A DNA stretch of 64,000 nucleotides from an uncultured Acidobacteriaceae bacterium (GTDB lineage Bacteria; Acidobacteriota; Terriglobia; Terriglobales; Acidobacteriaceae): positions 62,001 through 126,000 of the forward strand of contig CAIVDV010000015.1 of NCBI GenBank assembly GCA_903904755.1, given 5' to 3'. Positions 7,845 through 18,312 of this stretch are shown in pieces. Within the stretch, counting starts at the first letter, position 1. Each line of letters begins with the position of its first letter. Position numbers and translations under genes: made by a program. The notes under the pieces were generated by a model. The model was not told where the DNA came from and made no database searches. It saw only the letters and a program-made list of their open reading frames with translations.

Positions 7845-10800
7845 ATGGATGATGGCGGGGTGGCGCGGACGCAGGCACTGCTGGATGCCAGTCCTGACCT
7901 GATTTGGTCGGTGGACAAGGATTTGCACCTGACGGCCTGCAATGCAGGGGCGCGGCTTGCCTTTGCGGCGATCTTTCGTATTTCTCCCGTTCTGCATGCG
8001 CTCCCCGAAGAGATGTTCCCCCCTGGGGAGGCATCGCGCTGGCGAGATTTGTATGCCCAGACGATGACGCAGGGGCGCAACCGGGCCCCGCTGACCCTGA
8101 GCCAGGACGAAAGCATTGTTGTGGACCTGAACCCGATTCTGGTGGCGGGCGAGGTCAACGGAGTGGCCGCCTTTGGGGCCGATCGGGGCGGCAGTTCCGA
8201 GCGGCGGGAAACCTCCCGCGAGTTCCAGGTTCCGTCGGGATTTGTGGGCGGAACTTTCCGCACCACTCCGGATGGGCGGCTGCTGGCAGCCAATCTGACC
8301 ACGGCGCGGATGCTCGGTTATCAGTCAAGCGATGAGTTTCTGGAAGGGATTCAGGATGTAGGCCGTGAACTTTGGGCTTCTCCTGAGGCGCGCGAGCGCA
8401 TGGTTAGGCAGTTGGCCGCAACCGATGAGGTGCTGCGCCAGGAGGCGTTGTTCCGCTGGAAGGACAGAACACAGATATGGCTGGCTGTCTCGGCATACCG
8501 GCTTGCTCACCCGGATGGCGATGTCTTTTTCGAGGGATTCATTGAAGACATCGATGTTTTGAAGCGCGCCCAAGCGGGCTTCTGGGAGAGCGAAGAGCGG
8601 TTTCGGCGGATCTTTGACGAGAGCGGCTCCGTGATGATGTTGATTGACGCGGAGACCGGCAACATTGCCACAGCGAACGGTGCGGCCAGCCGGTTCTACG
8701 GGTACACACGTGCGGAACTGGCAAAGATGAATATCCGCCAGATTAACCAGATAACCGAGCGGGAGCTGAAAGAAGATTCCGACCGGGCAAAGCAGGTGCA
8801 CCGTTCGCAGATTCCGCGCCGGCACAGGCTGGCATCGGGCCAGTTACGCGATGTCGAGGTGTCAGTTTCGACAATCAACGTCGGCGGGCGGTCGCTGTTC
8901 TTTTCAATTATTCAGGATGTGACCGAGCAGCGGATGGCCGAGCACCAACTGCGGGAGAGCGAGGAACGCTTCCGCAGCCTGTTTGAAAATAATGGCTCGG
9001 TGATGCTGCTGATTGACCCGGAATCTGGAAGAATTCTCGATGCGAATGCGGCGGCGGTTGCGTATTACGGGTACTCCCGCGCGGAGTTTGCCCGGTTGAA
9101 GATCAGCGAGATCAACGTACTGGCAACACCCCAAGTGTATGCGGAGATGAAGACCGCCGTGACGGTACGCCAGCGCGAGTTCCAGTTCCGCCACCGGCTG
9201 AAATCGGGCGAGATACGCGATGTGGAGGCGCATGTTTCCGCGATTGCGCTGCATGGGAAGACGGCGCTGTTCTCAATTGTTCAGGACGTGACGGAAAAAT
9301 TGAAGGCAGAGCGGGAGCTGCGAGACAGCGAAGAGCGCTTTCGAACCACCTTCGAACAGGCTGTCATCGGCATGTCGCATACAACGCTGGACGGTGTGAT
9401 TCTGCGGTGCAACCGGCGATATGCGGAGATTCTTGGATACACGGTGGAAGAGGTTGTAGGAAAGAGCTTCCAGGACTTTACGGTGGAGGAAGACCTGGAA
9501 GTAGGGCGGATTGCGCTGGAGCGGAACCGCAGCGGCTTGAGCAGCGGAACATCGTTTGAGAAGCGGTACCGGCGCAAGGATGGCAGCGTTGTTTGGGTGA
9601 TGCTGTATGTTTCTCCGCAACTGGATGGGGACGGCAAGCTGACCCACATGACCACGCTTACGCAGGACATCCATGCCAGGAAGATGGCGGAAGCCCGCCT
9701 GAGCGAGGCACAGGCGCAACTGCTGCAGGCCAACAAGATGGAGGCGATTGGGCTGCTGGCGGGCGGGGTGGCGCACGACTTCAACAACATCATGGGCGTG
9801 ATTCTGGGCTACAGCGAGATGCTGGAGAAGCGTTTGGCTGCGGACGGCCCCAGCCTGCGGTACGTCAAGCAGATTATGGCTGCGCAGCAGAAGGCGCAGG
9901 GGCTCACGCGCCAGTTGCTGGCCTTCAGCCGCAAGCAGGTGATGCACCTGGACACGCTGAACGTGGAAGAAGTTGTCCGCGACATGACTGAGATGCTGCA
10001 GCTGCTGATTGGCTCGAATATTGAGCTAACGGTGCAGGCCGATGCGGATTTGTGGAGGATTCGTGGCGACCGCGCGCAACTGGAGCAGGTGCTGATGAAC
10101 CTGGTCATCAATGCGCGCGACGCGATGCCGGGTGGGGGCCTGCTTTCGATCCAGCTTGCGAATACGCCGTGCGGGCCGGGGACGAACGAAAGTTGCCCGA
10201 CGGTGCGGGATGGCAGATGGGTGAAGCTGATGGTTTCCGACACCGGAGAAGGGATGGATGAGGAGACCAGGCAGCGCATTTTTGAGCCGTTTTTTACCAC
10301 CAAGGCGCCGGGCAAGGGTACCGGTCTCGGGCTGTCAACCACCTACGGAATTGTGCAGCAAAGCGGTGGATGCATTTGCGTGCAGAGCACGGTCGGCAAA
10401 GGTACGACCTTTGAGCTGTGCTTCCCGGCGGTGGAGAACCTGTCGAGGGTGGCGCTTCCCTCCCCCGAGGACCGACGCGGGACGGCCAAAAAAGTGCTGG
10501 TGGTGGATGATGAGGAAGCGATCCGCAACCTGGTAACGACCTTCCTGGAAGCGGAGGGCTATGAGATGGCGCAGGCCAGCGATCCGGGGGTGGCGATGAC
10601 GCTGGCGCACAACAGCCAGCCGGCCTTTGACCTGATGGTTTGCGACGTGGTGATGCCCGGGATGAGCGGGCCCGCAATGGTGGCGCAACTGAAGGCCGAG
10701 GGCCTGGAGCCGAAGGTGATCTTCATCTCAGGCAATACGCGGGATTTGCTGTCGCGACACCAGGCGGTGGCCAACGGAGTAACGCTGCTGCAGAAGCCAT

Positions 10801-10868
10801 TCACTTCGCGAACGCTGCTGGGTGCCGTACGGGAGAGCCTGCAAACGGAGATGCCCCAGAAGGCCTAG
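7845..10868 (+). CDS. Hybrid histidine kinase with five PAS domains and a C-terminal receiver
   Basis: The 1007-residue product has no obvious membrane segment. It starts with five successive PAS-type domains (roughly residues 8-115, 126-245, 250-365, 375-490 and 495-615), the third and fourth being near duplicates ([19 protein letters not shown] and [19 protein letters not shown]). The kinase core follows, with the phospho-accepting His644 in GGVAHDFNN and ATP-binding N, G1 and G2 motifs ([31 protein letters not shown]). The receiver at about residues 885-1005 has VVDDEE and the phospho-accepting Asp934 in [14 protein letters not shown] domains usually sense redox state, light or ligands, but no cofactor can be named. 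ATG 7845 follows AAAGGGGGGTG. The stop overlaps the stop of the convergent tetR-type gene. Confidence 0.93.
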   Translation: MDDGGVARTQALLDASPDLIWSVDKDLHLTACNAGARLAFAAIFRISPVLHALPEEMFPPGEASRWRDLYAQTMTQGRNRAPLTLSQDESIVVDLNPILVAGEVNGVAAFGADRGGSSERRETSREFQVPSGFVGGTFRTTPDGRLLAANLTTARMLGYQSSDEFLEGIQDVGRELWASPEARERMVRQLAATDEVLRQEALFRWKDRTQIWLAVSAYRLAHPDGDVFFEGFIEDIDVLKRAQAGFWESEERFRRIFDESGSVMMLIDAETGNIATANGAASRFYGYTRAELAKMNIRQINQITERELKEDSDRAKQVHRSQIPRRHRLASGQLRDVEVSVSTINVGGRSLFFSIIQDVTEQRMAEHQLRESEERFRSLFENNGSVMLLIDPESGRILDANAAAVAYYGYSRAEFARLKISEINVLATPQVYAEMKTAVTVRQREFQFRHRLKSGEIRDVEAHVSAIALHGKTALFSIVQDVTEKLKAERELRDSEERFRTTFEQAVIGMSHTTLDGVILRCNRRYAEILGYTVEEVVGKSFQDFTVEEDLEVGRIALERNRSGLSSGTSFEKRYRRKDGSVVWVMLYVSPQLDGDGKLTHMTTLTQDIHARKMAEARLSEAQAQLLQANKMEAIGLLAGGVAHDFNNIMGVILGYSEMLEKRLAADGPSLRYVKQIMAAQQKAQGLTRQLLAFSRKQVMHLDTLNVEEVVRDMTEMLQLLIGSNIELTVQADADLWRIRGDRAQLEQVLMNLVINARDAMPGGGLLSIQLANTPCGPGTNESCPTVRDGRWVKLMVSDTGEGMDEETRQRIFEPFFTTKAPGKGTGLGLSTTYGIVQQSGGCICVQSTVGKGTTFELCFPAVENLSRVALPSPEDRRGTAKKVLVVDDEEAIRNLVTTFLEAEGYEMAQASDPGVAMTLAHNSQPAFDLMVCDVVMPGMSGPAMVAQLKAEGLEPKVIFISGNTRDLLSRHQAVANGVTLLQKPFTSRTLLGAVRESLQTEMPQKA

Positions 10869-11470
10869 GGTGCTGGACTTTTCTCCAGCGCGGCCCACAC
10901 AAAGCCGGTGAGGTAATCGGATTCTTCCTCGACGGTGCCCGAACTGCGGCCCATGAGGCGGCGCTGGATGGCGCCGCGGGTGATGTCGGCGATATTCCAG
11001 GCGACTTTTTCCGCGGGAACATCGCGAATCTCGCCCCGGGAAACTGCCTCCGCAATCGCGGCCGCCAGGTGTTCAACCGGTTCGCGGACCCAGTCGCTGT
11101 ACTGCGTGCGGGTCATGGTCAGGTTCTGCTGCTCCTGGTCCATGATGCGGAAGAACTCGCGGCGGGCATCGCCATTCTGCAGGCGCACGAGCGTGAAGGC
11201 GGCGATCTTTTCCCGGAGCGTCGCGGCGGCGTCTACCCGATTGAGGGTGCTTTGCCGCAGGGTGCGCATGTCGTGATCGAGCACTGCCTTGTAGAGCTCT
11301 TCCTTGCCTTTGAAATAGAGGTAGAGCGTGCCCTTGGCGATGCCGGCTTCCTGAGCGATTTCGTCGAGGATGCCGCCGGCAAAGCCGCGCCTGGCAAAAA
11401 CGGTGCGCGCGGCGTCGAGGATGGCGCTGCGGCGATAGTCGGCGACAATTTCCTGCTTGGTCTTTTTCAT
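10865..11470 (-). CDS. TetR-family transcriptional regulator
   Basis: The N terminus is a typical TetR DNA-binding domain ([27 protein letters not shown], with helix-turn-helix [18 protein letters not shown]). The rest is a helical ligand-binding domain. The gene is divergent from the DHA2-type efflux gene, and a palindrome overlapping both promoters is its likely operator, so it probably represses both itself and the pump. I start it at ATG 11470 ([14 protein letters not shown], 201 residues). A TTG at 11518 would extend it, but it falls at or before the predicted transcription start (about 11517). The stop overlaps the histidine kinase stop: the bases CTAG at 10865-10868 serve both genes. 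Confidence 0.9.
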   Translation of the reverse strand: MKKTKQEIVADYRRSAILDAARTVFARRGFAGGILDEIAQEAGIAKGTLYLYFKGKEELYKAVLDHDMRTLRQSTLNRVDAAATLREKIAAFTLVRLQNGDARREFFRIMDQEQQNLTMTRTQYSDWVREPVEHLAAAIAEAVSRGEIRDVPAEKVAWNIADITRGAIQRRLMGRSSGTVEEESDYLTGFVWAALEKSPAP

Positions 11471-11521
11471 GAAGCGAGATGCGGAGCGAGAACGGGCTTT
11501 CTTCTGTAACTGACTCAACAG

Positions 11522-11552
11522 TACAATAAAATGACCGTATGGTCAGTGACAA
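11522..11552. promoter_or_regulatory. Divergent tetR/efflux promoters with a TetR operator
   Basis: For the regulator (minus strand) TTGTCA at 11552-11547, a 17-bp spacer and TATTGT at 11529-11524 form a good sigma-70 promoter. The near-palindrome TGACCGTATGGTCA (11532-11545, perfect 5-bp arms) sits inside that spacer. On the plus strand TACAAT at 11522-11527 is a likely -10 with a weak -35, placing transcription start near 11534. The operator would therefore cover that start and also the efflux gene's ATG at 11539. Binding would block both directions. Confidence 0.7.
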
Positions 11553-13182
11553 GCAAAATCCGACCCCAGCGACACTGACCGCACCTGAGACGGCAAAGAC
11601 TGAGCCGCACGACGAGCACCACGACTGGAAGCCGTCGGTGAATCCGTGGTGGGTAGCGGCGTCGGTCATGCTGTCAACCTTTATGGTGGTGCTCGACTCG
11701 TCGGTGGCAAATGTGGCACTGCCGCACATTGCCGGCAACCTCTCGGCGTCGAATGACGAGTCGACGTGGGTTCTGACGAGCTACCTGGTTTCGAACGCAA
11801 TCATGCTGCCCGCCAGCGGCTGGATAGCGCGGCGCATTGGCCGCAAGCGGCTGATGATGATCTCGATTCTGGTCTTCACTGGCGCTTCCCTGCTGTGCGG
11901 GATGGCGCCGACCATGCCGCTGCTGATTGTGGCGCGGGTGCTGCAGGGGATGGGCGGAGGCGGCATGCAGCCGCTGGCGCAGTCGATTCTGCTGGAGAGC
12001 TTTCCCCCTCGGCAGCATGGAACCGCGATGGCCGTGTACGGCATGGGGATTGTGGTTGCGCCCATCATTGGGCCGACGCTGGGGGGCTGGATTACCGACA
12101 GTTACAGTTGGCGATGGATTTTCTACATCAACCTGCCGGTGGGGCTGCTGGCATTGCTGATGGCGAATACCTTTCTGGAAGATCCGCCCTACCTGCGGCA
12201 GGCCTTCAAGGGTGCGATTGACTACCTGGGCTTTGGGCTGATGGCACTGTGGCTGGGCACGCTGCAACTTGTGCTGGACAAGGGCCAGGAGGCGGATTGG
12301 TTCAGGAGCCCGTGGATTTGCTGGACCATGGCCGCCTCAGTCGCGGCGCTGGCCGCGTTTATTGTGCGGGAGTTCACAGCCCACGATCCCATTGTGCAAA
12401 TGAAGGTCTTTGCCAACCGGGACTTTGCCGTTGGCACGACGGTGGCGGTGCTGTACGGCTTTACGCTCTACGGCGTCACGGCGCTGCTGCCGCTCTTCCT
12501 GCAAACGCTGCTGGGCTACAGCGCGACAGACAGCGGCCTGGCGGTCAGCCCGCGCGGGATTGGCTCCATCCTCTCGATGGTCCTGGTGGGCATGCTGGTC
12601 AACAAGATTGACAGCCGCATACTGCTGGCCTTTGGGTGCGTGCTGATTGCGGCCTCAACCTTCGCGCTGAGCCGCCTGAACCTGGAGATCGGGATGAGTT
12701 CGGTGGTGTGGCCCAACATCCTGAACGGCTTCTCTGGCGGCTTCCTGTTTGTGCCGCTGACCACGCTGACCATGGGCCGGCTGAGCAAGCAGCAGATTGG
12801 CAACGCGGCGGGCATCTACAACCTGACGCGAAACATCGGCGGGTCCATCGGCATTGCTACGGTAACGACGATGCTGGTGCGGGGCGCGCAGACGCACCAG
12901 AACGACCTGGCCGGGAACCTCACAACCTCAACTCCCCTGGCGGCGATGGCATATGAGGGGCTGATGGGGCGCTTTCACATTGCCGGGGCCACCCAGACCC
13001 TGGCGGGCGAGCAGGCCCTGGGCGCCATGTACCGGGCCATGCAGCAACAGGCGGCGCTGCTGGCCTATGCCGACAACTTCCGCATCATGACCGGCCTGAT
13101 GATTGTGTGTCTGCCGCTGCTGCTGCTGTTCCACAAGCCGCAGAAGCACGAGGGCCCGCAGCCTGAGGTTCACGCGGAGTGA
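11539..13182 (+). CDS. DHA2-family (EmrB/QacA-type) major facilitator efflux pump
   Basis: A 547-residue, roughly 14-helix inner-membrane drug/proton antiporter. After a polar 35-residue N terminus the first helix contains the family motif [13 protein letters not shown]. Motif A is seen as [13 protein letters not shown], and motif C-like residues as [16 protein letters not shown], followed by [13 protein letters not shown], which is typical of EmrB relatives. No HlyD/EmrA-type membrane-fusion gene is adjacent. The ATG lies inside the TetR operator and only about five bases after the predicted transcription start, so the mRNA is nearly leaderless. The next in-frame Met is inside helix 1, so a downstream start is unlikely. 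Divergence from tetR implies induction by a pump substrate. Confidence 0.93.
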   Translation: MVSDKQNPTPATLTAPETAKTEPHDEHHDWKPSVNPWWVAASVMLSTFMVVLDSSVANVALPHIAGNLSASNDESTWVLTSYLVSNAIMLPASGWIARRIGRKRLMMISILVFTGASLLCGMAPTMPLLIVARVLQGMGGGGMQPLAQSILLESFPPRQHGTAMAVYGMGIVVAPIIGPTLGGWITDSYSWRWIFYINLPVGLLALLMANTFLEDPPYLRQAFKGAIDYLGFGLMALWLGTLQLVLDKGQEADWFRSPWICWTMAASVAALAAFIVREFTAHDPIVQMKVFANRDFAVGTTVAVLYGFTLYGVTALLPLFLQTLLGYSATDSGLAVSPRGIGSILSMVLVGMLVNKIDSRILLAFGCVLIAASTFALSRLNLEIGMSSVVWPNILNGFSGGFLFVPLTTLTMGRLSKQQIGNAAGIYNLTRNIGGSIGIATVTTMLVRGAQTHQNDLAGNLTTSTPLAAMAYEGLMGRFHIAGATQTLAGEQALGAMYRAMQQQAALLAYADNFRIMTGLMIVCLPLLLLFHKPQKHEGPQPEVHAE

Positions 13183-13275
13183 TTTCGCCTAGATTGACCC
13201 GGACTGAGCATTTGTCAATGCATTTCAGGCGTATACTCGAATGGCAATTTTTGTCGCTTCATTTCCGCAGCGAAA

Positions 13276-15003
13276 ATGCAGGGGCCCATGACAAAAGATC
13301 AGTCCGGAACAGAAGGAAGCTACGCCGCTGCAGAACTTGCAGCAATTATCGAGAGTACCCGTGACCTGATCTGGTCTGTCGACTTGGATTACCGTCTGAT
13401 TACATTCAACCGGGCGTACGCAGACCACATCCTCAAGAATTTCGGCAACATTGCTTCCGTGGGGATGCTGCCGCAAGACCTGGTGGATTTGCCGACCGCA
13501 GCCAATTGGCCCCCGATGTACTCCCAGGCCCTGTCGGAAGGGTCACTTCATACCGAATACGCACTGCCGGACGAGCGCTGGCTGGAACTTTCGCTGAATC
13601 CCATCTTGAAGGATGGGGAAGCGATTGGCATTTCAGTCTTTGGCAAGGACATCACCCTGCGCAAGCAGGCGTATGAAGCTTTGCAGCAGAGCGAAGAGCT
13701 GTTAATCGAGACAGGCGAGACAGCAAAAATCGGGGGCTGGGAGTTCAATCCCGAGACCGGGAATCTGGTTTGGACACGTGAGGTATTTCGCATCCACGAA
13801 GTAGCTGCCGATTTCCTGCCCACGCTGGAATCCGCAATAGGTTTTTACACTCCCGAGTCCCGCCCAGTCATTGAACAGGCGGTGGGCCGCGCCATCTCGC
13901 ATGGAGACCCGTTTGACGTTGAACTTGCCATCTGCACAGCGAAGGGAAATCGCAAAGACGTTCACTCAATCGGGCGGGTGCGGATTCAGCAGAATGGGAC
14001 CCGCGTTGTTTCCGGCACCTTCCAGGATATTACCGAGTACAAGCGTTCGCGGGATGCCCTGCGGGAGAGCGAAGCGCGCCTGAGAGAGGCTGAGATTCTG
14101 GGAGATTTCGGCAGTTCCAGCTGGGATTTCGGGACTGACACGATTCGCTGGTCAGAGGGACTTTATCGGATTACGGGCCGACGCGCAGGAGAGGCTCCAC
14201 AGGATCATGCGGAACGCGCAAAACTGTATACGCCGGAGAGCTGGAGCCGCCTGCAGGCAGCAGTGCAGCGCACCATTGCAATGGGCGAACGCTACGACCT
14301 GGAACTGCAAATCGTACTCCCGGACGGGAGCCTGCGCTGGACGCGCGGCAGAGGCGAAGCGGTTCTCGACAGCGAAGGCAAGGTCAAGAGGCTTTTCGGT
14401 ACGCTGCAGGATATCGACACCAAGAAGCGGCTCGAAGCCGAGATGCGTGAGAGCGAAGAACGTTATCGCGCCACCTTCTCTCAGGCTCCCATAGGCATTG
14501 TGCATACCGGGCGAGACGGGCGGATGCTGCGCTGCAATGTCCGCTTTGCGGAGTTCCTGGGCTACTCGATTGAGGAAGTGGTTGGCATGAATCTGAGCCA
14601 GGTTACGCTTGCTTCGGATATTGACCGAAGCAGTGGCCTTCTCAAGAAAATCTGGGAAGGAGAAGCGGAATCCGGAACCCTGGAGAAGCAGTACCTTCGG
14701 AAGGACGGCAGCAGTGTTTGGGGCCGGGTCTCATTTTCGACTCAGCACGACACGCATGGAAATGCCATTCACACCATCTCAGTGATCGAAAATATCCAGG
14801 CGCAGAAGGTTGCCGAAGAGTTGGTCGCCAAGGCCGAGCAGAAGTTCCGCCAAATCTTCGAGGACGCTCCGGAAGGGATATTCCAGACAACTCCGGAAGG
14901 CAAGTCTCTGGCATTGAACCAGGCTGGAGCCAATTTGCTGGGTTTCGCCTCTTCGGAAGAGGCGGTCGGGAAGATTCGAAACTCAGCTCAGGATGTGTGG
15001 TGA
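13276..15003 (+). CDS. Multi-PAS sensor, N-terminal part of a frameshifted PAS-GAF-HD-GYP protein
   Basis: This 575-codon frame encodes about five PAS domains, beginning with LAAIIESTRDLIWSVDLDYR, which resembles the first PAS of the histidine kinase upstream. The fifth PAS is cut off in mid-domain by TGA at 15001-15003. The same PAS continues in another reading frame (VNPADRAHYAEVLE from 15000). Inserting one G in the TGTGGTGAATCC stretch would restore QDVWVNPADRAHY, which reads like ordinary PAS sequence. So this is the front of one gene of about 1,020 codons with a one-base loss, a sequencing error or a slippage site. ATG 13276 has no clear ribosome-binding site; ATG 13288 follows AGGGG with short spacing. 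Confidence 0.85.
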   Translation: MQGPMTKDQSGTEGSYAAAELAAIIESTRDLIWSVDLDYRLITFNRAYADHILKNFGNIASVGMLPQDLVDLPTAANWPPMYSQALSEGSLHTEYALPDERWLELSLNPILKDGEAIGISVFGKDITLRKQAYEALQQSEELLIETGETAKIGGWEFNPETGNLVWTREVFRIHEVAADFLPTLESAIGFYTPESRPVIEQAVGRAISHGDPFDVELAICTAKGNRKDVHSIGRVRIQQNGTRVVSGTFQDITEYKRSRDALRESEARLREAEILGDFGSSSWDFGTDTIRWSEGLYRITGRRAGEAPQDHAERAKLYTPESWSRLQAAVQRTIAMGERYDLELQIVLPDGSLRWTRGRGEAVLDSEGKVKRLFGTLQDIDTKKRLEAEMRESEERYRATFSQAPIGIVHTGRDGRMLRCNVRFAEFLGYSIEEVVGMNLSQVTLASDIDRSSGLLKKIWEGEAESGTLEKQYLRKDGSSVWGRVSFSTQHDTHGNAIHTISVIENIQAQKVAEELVAKAEQKFRQIFEDAPEGIFQTTPEGKSLALNQAGANLLGFASSEEAVGKIRNSAQDVW

Positions 15004-16343
15004 ATCCCGCAGACCGGGCCCATTACGCTGAGGTCCTCGAGCGCGAAGGCGAGATTCGGGATTTCACCTGTCAGCTCAGAGGCGTGAGTGGAATCTCCAA
15101 ATGGGTTTCCCTGACGGCTCGCAAAATCTGCGGGGCCGATGGCAAGACGCAATACTATCAGGGCTTCATGCAGGACTTGACCGCGCATATGCTGCTGGAA
15201 GACCGCCTGCAGACCAAAATTCGGGAGCTGCAGCTATTGAGCGAGATCAACAGCGCCATGCTGCGCGCCGAGAGCGAACAGGAACTGCTGGAAGAGTGCT
15301 GCCGCATCATCGTTGAGCGCGGAGGATACCGGATGGCCTGGGTGGGCTTTGCCGAAGATGGCCCAGTGAAGAGGGTCAAGCCTGTTGCCCACTTTGGTTA
15401 CGAAGACGGATACCTGAAGGTTGTGACCCTAACCTGGGACGAGACTGAGCTGGGCAGAGGACCAACTGGAATGGCCATCCGTACCGAGGCCATCCAATGC
15501 TCGCATGAGATTGCCACTGACCCGAATCTCAAAGCTTGGCGCACGGAAGCGGCAGAGCGCGGCTATTGCTCGTCCATCGCCCTTCCCTTCCGCGTGTCTG
15601 AAGACCAGATGGCCTGCCTGACAGCCTATGCTGACAAGCCAAACAATTGGTCCCAGTCCGAGAAAGACCTGATGCAGGATGTCGCCGAAGATCTCGGCTT
15701 TGGTTTGAAGGGACTGCGGACAGAGGTTGCCAAAAACCAGTACCAGCAGGATTTGCGCGCGACCCTGCTCGAGACGATTGAGGTGATTGCCGAGACCGTC
15801 GACCAGCGCGACCCATACACCGCCGGCCACCAGCATCGCGTGGCCGATTTGTGCTGTCTCATCGCAAACAAGCTGGGGCTGAGCGAAGACCGGACTTTGG
15901 GCCTGGAGCTGGCTGCCATGATTCACGACCTGGGAAAGATTGGAGTCCCGATCGAGTTGCTGACCAAGCCTGGGCGGCTAAGTCTTGCCCAGCTGAATGT
16001 AATCAAGGAGCACGCCCAGATCGGCTACGACATCATCAAGAACGTGCACTTCCCTTGGCCGATTGCCGACATTGTCCACCAGCACCATGAACGCCTCGAC
16101 GGCTCAGGCCATCCACTTGGGCTGAAGGCAGAGGATATCCTGCTTGAGGCCAAGATACTGGGCGTCGCCGACGTTGTTGAGGCGATGGGAACCGATCGCC
16201 CCTACCGCAAGGCCCATGGCATTGAAGTGGCACTGCAAGAGATAACCAGCAAGCGCGACATTCTGTATGACCCTGCGGTAGCAGATGCCTGCGTAGAGCT
16301 CTTCCACAAAGACGGTTACACGCTACCCTCCACTGCTTCCTAA
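15000..16343 (+). CDS. GAF-HD-GYP part of the frameshifted sensor (candidate cyclic-di-GMP phosphodiesterase)
   Basis: This frame first completes the interrupted PAS domain. It continues with a GAF-like domain (QLLSEINSAMLRAESEQEL through WSQSEKDLMQDVAEDLGFGL) and ends with an HD-GYP domain of about 180 residues: GHQHRVADLC, MIHDLGKIGVP and HHERLDGSGHPLGL. HD-GYP enzymes hydrolyse cyclic-di-GMP. The signature GYP reads GHP here while the metal-binding His and Asp residues are kept. It is out of frame by one base with the upstream PAS array. If the frameshift is real, this half needs slippage or reinitiation, for example at the ATG near 15168. Together the two halves would make a signal-regulated phosphodiesterase that could lower c-di-GMP. 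Confidence 0.85.
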   Translation: MNPADRAHYAEVLEREGEIRDFTCQLRGVSGISKWVSLTARKICGADGKTQYYQGFMQDLTAHMLLEDRLQTKIRELQLLSEINSAMLRAESEQELLEECCRIIVERGGYRMAWVGFAEDGPVKRVKPVAHFGYEDGYLKVVTLTWDETELGRGPTGMAIRTEAIQCSHEIATDPNLKAWRTEAAERGYCSSIALPFRVSEDQMACLTAYADKPNNWSQSEKDLMQDVAEDLGFGLKGLRTEVAKNQYQQDLRATLLETIEVIAETVDQRDPYTAGHQHRVADLCCLIANKLGLSEDRTLGLELAAMIHDLGKIGVPIELLTKPGRLSLAQLNVIKEHAQIGYDIIKNVHFPWPIADIVHQHHERLDGSGHPLGLKAEDILLEAKILGVADVVEAMGTDRPYRKAHGIEVALQEITSKRDILYDPAVADACVELFHKDGYTLPSTAS

Positions 16344-16550
16344 GGCGGCTGGGCCTGCTGAGCCGGCTGACCTGCCCCGTTGTCGCCGGACGACGCGATT
16401 CTGTGCCATGCGGGACGGCCAGCCAGCTTCTGCAACGGAGCTGCAGGGATGAGACGTGGAAGGGCTGATAGTCTAGGAATGGGGGAATTTGCTTCCCCTG
16501 CCTTCCGGGTGCCGCTTGTGGCCCGGATGTATTTTGCCAGGAAGAAGCTT

Positions 16551-17612
16551 ATGCTGCACATTACAGAAGACCTGCGGATTCAGACGTCGAAAGTCCTGCT
16601 GCCCCCGGTGTTCCTTGAGGAACAACTGCCCGAAACGGACAACACGACGGCGACGATTTTCAATGCCCGGCTGGATATAGCCCGGATTCTGAATGGCGGC
16701 GATGACCGCCTGCTGGTGCTGGTGGGGCCGTGCTCCATCCACGACACACAGGCTGCGCGCGAGTACGCGAAACTGCTGAAGACGGCCATCAAGCAGCACT
16801 CGGCCGACCTGCGCATTGTGATGCGCGTCTACTTTGAAAAGCCGCGGACGACCGTTGGCTGGAAGGGCCTGATCAACGACCCGTACCTGGATGAATCCTT
16901 CAAGATCAACGACGGGCTGCGGATGGCGCGCCACCTGCTGCTGGACCTGGCAGAGATGGGCGTGCCGGCGGGGACTGAGTTCCTGGACATGATTTCACCG
17001 CAGTACCTGGCGGGGATGGTGAGCTGGGGAGCGATTGGCGCGCGGACGACCGAGAGCCAGGTGCATCGCCAACTGGTTTCCGGTCTGAGCTGCCCGGTGG
17101 GCTTCAAGAACGCGACCTCGGGCGACATCCAGGTGGCGATTGACGCCATTCACTCCGCAGCGGAGTCGCACACTTTCCTGAGCCATACCAAGTATGGTCA
17201 AACAGCGATTTTTGTTACCACAGGCAACCGCGACTGCCACATTATTCTGCGTGGCGGCAAAGACCTGGTGAACTACAACGCCGAGGCTGTGGCCGAAGCG
17301 GGCGCAAAGCTGGAGAAGGCCGGGCTGCCGCGGCGCATCATGATTGACGTGAGCCACGCCAACAGCAACAAGGACCACCGCCGGCAGCCGATTGTCTGCC
17401 GCGATGTGGCGGCGCAGGTGGCCGCAGGCAACCACGACATTATGGGCGTGATGATTGAGAGCAACCTGGTGGCCGGTGCGCAGAAGCTGGCGCCGGGCTG
17501 CGAGCTGACCTACGGCCAAAGCATCACCGACGGCTGCATCGACTGGGCCGATACCCAGGTGCTGCTGGACGAGCTGGCAGCAGCGGTGCGGGCGCGCCGG
17601 GCGGGGAAATAG
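16551..17612 (+). CDS. 3-deoxy-7-phosphoheptulonate (DAHP) synthase, class I
   Basis: DAHP synthase condenses phosphoenolpyruvate and erythrose 4-phosphate, the first step of the shikimate pathway. The 353-residue length and motifs match the AroF/AroG/AroH class: VLVGPCSIHD, MRVYFEKPRTTVGWKG, GTEFLDMISPQY, GARTTESQ, PVGFKNATSGD, ILRGG, and IDVSHANSNKDH near the C terminus (metal and substrate ligands). ATG 16551 is chosen because AGGAAGAAG precedes it by six to eight bases and the length fits the E. coli enzymes; the frame is open further upstream but that part looks non-coding. Which aromatic amino acid inhibits it cannot be told from sequence. A terminator follows. Confidence 0.95.
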   Translation: MLHITEDLRIQTSKVLLPPVFLEEQLPETDNTTATIFNARLDIARILNGGDDRLLVLVGPCSIHDTQAAREYAKLLKTAIKQHSADLRIVMRVYFEKPRTTVGWKGLINDPYLDESFKINDGLRMARHLLLDLAEMGVPAGTEFLDMISPQYLAGMVSWGAIGARTTESQVHRQLVSGLSCPVGFKNATSGDIQVAIDAIHSAAESHTFLSHTKYGQTAIFVTTGNRDCHIILRGGKDLVNYNAEAVAEAGAKLEKAGLPRRIMIDVSHANSNKDHRRQPIVCRDVAAQVAAGNHDIMGVMIESNLVAGAQKLAPGCELTYGQSITDGCIDWADTQVLLDELAAAVRARRAGK

Positions 17613-17656
17613 CGCAGCCTGGCGGAGCTTTCGCATTGGGCAAAAATGGATTGACA

Positions 17657-17706
17657 GGGGAAGTTGGGGATGCGATTCAGCACCCCGCTTCCCTTTTCGT
17701 TTTTCC
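17657..17706 (+). terminator. Rho-independent terminator after the DAHP synthase gene
   Basis: A broken stem (GGGAAG 17658-17663 with CTTCCC 17688-17693, and GGGG 17666-17669 with CCCC 17683-17686) is followed by two T-rich runs. Confidence 0.65.
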
Positions 17707-17737
17707 CAATTCCCCGCAGTGAAAGAAAGAGCCCCGC

Positions 17738-18223
17738 ATGAAGAGAGCATTGCTTCCCCTGCTTGCTGCAATCCTGTTGCTTGCCGCTACCCCTACCCCC
17801 TCGAAGGCCGCGCCGGCCGACGATGTCACCGCCAACATCCACCACTTCATTGACGCCTTCAACTCGGGCGAATTCAAGGCATTCTATGCTGCGTTTGCGG
17901 CGGGCAGCGTGAGCATTGTGGATGAGTTTGCGCCGCACTTCTGGGCTGGGCCGCACGCCGCCCAAACCTGGGGCGACGACTATGACAAGCACGCCAAGGC
18001 GACCGGCGTGACCGATGGCGTGGTGGCCTACGGCGAGCCGACCCGCAAGGTGGTCTCCGGTGCCCTGGCCTACGTGATTGTGCCTTGCGTCTACAAGTAC
18101 AAAGAGAACGGCAAGGCCACCGAGGAAGAGGGGCAGTTGACCTTTGTGCTGCATCACGAGGCGGGCGCGTGGAAGATTCGCAGTTGGACCTGGACCGGCG
18201 TCTATCCGCACCCAGCGAAGTAG
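17738..18223 (+). CDS. Exported NTF2/SnoaL-like protein
   Basis: A 161-residue protein with a clear cleavable signal peptide (KRALLPLLAAILLLAATPTPSKA, cleavage after AKA or nearby). The mature part resembles the NTF2/SnoaL fold: a helical start (NIHHFIDAFNSGEFKAFYAAF), then strands, ending in a Trp-rich strand (GAWKIRSWTWTGV). Such domains bind small ligands or, less often, catalyse reactions, and no active site can be assigned. Here the function is most likely periplasmic. It lies 89 bp before the small cytochrome c gene and may share its transcript. Confidence 0.75.
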   Translation: MKRALLPLLAAILLLAATPTPSKAAPADDVTANIHHFIDAFNSGEFKAFYAAFAAGSVSIVDEFAPHFWAGPHAAQTWGDDYDKHAKATGVTDGVVAYGEPTRKVVSGALAYVIVPCVYKYKENGKATEEEGQLTFVLHHEAGAWKIRSWTWTGVYPHPAK

Positions 18224-18312
18224 CCCGCCGTGCCAGCGCTGCGCGGTGGGCGATATACTGGCCGCAGTGCGGGCCAATTTCGTCCGAATCCCGCAACAAG
18301 GAGCTGACTGAC

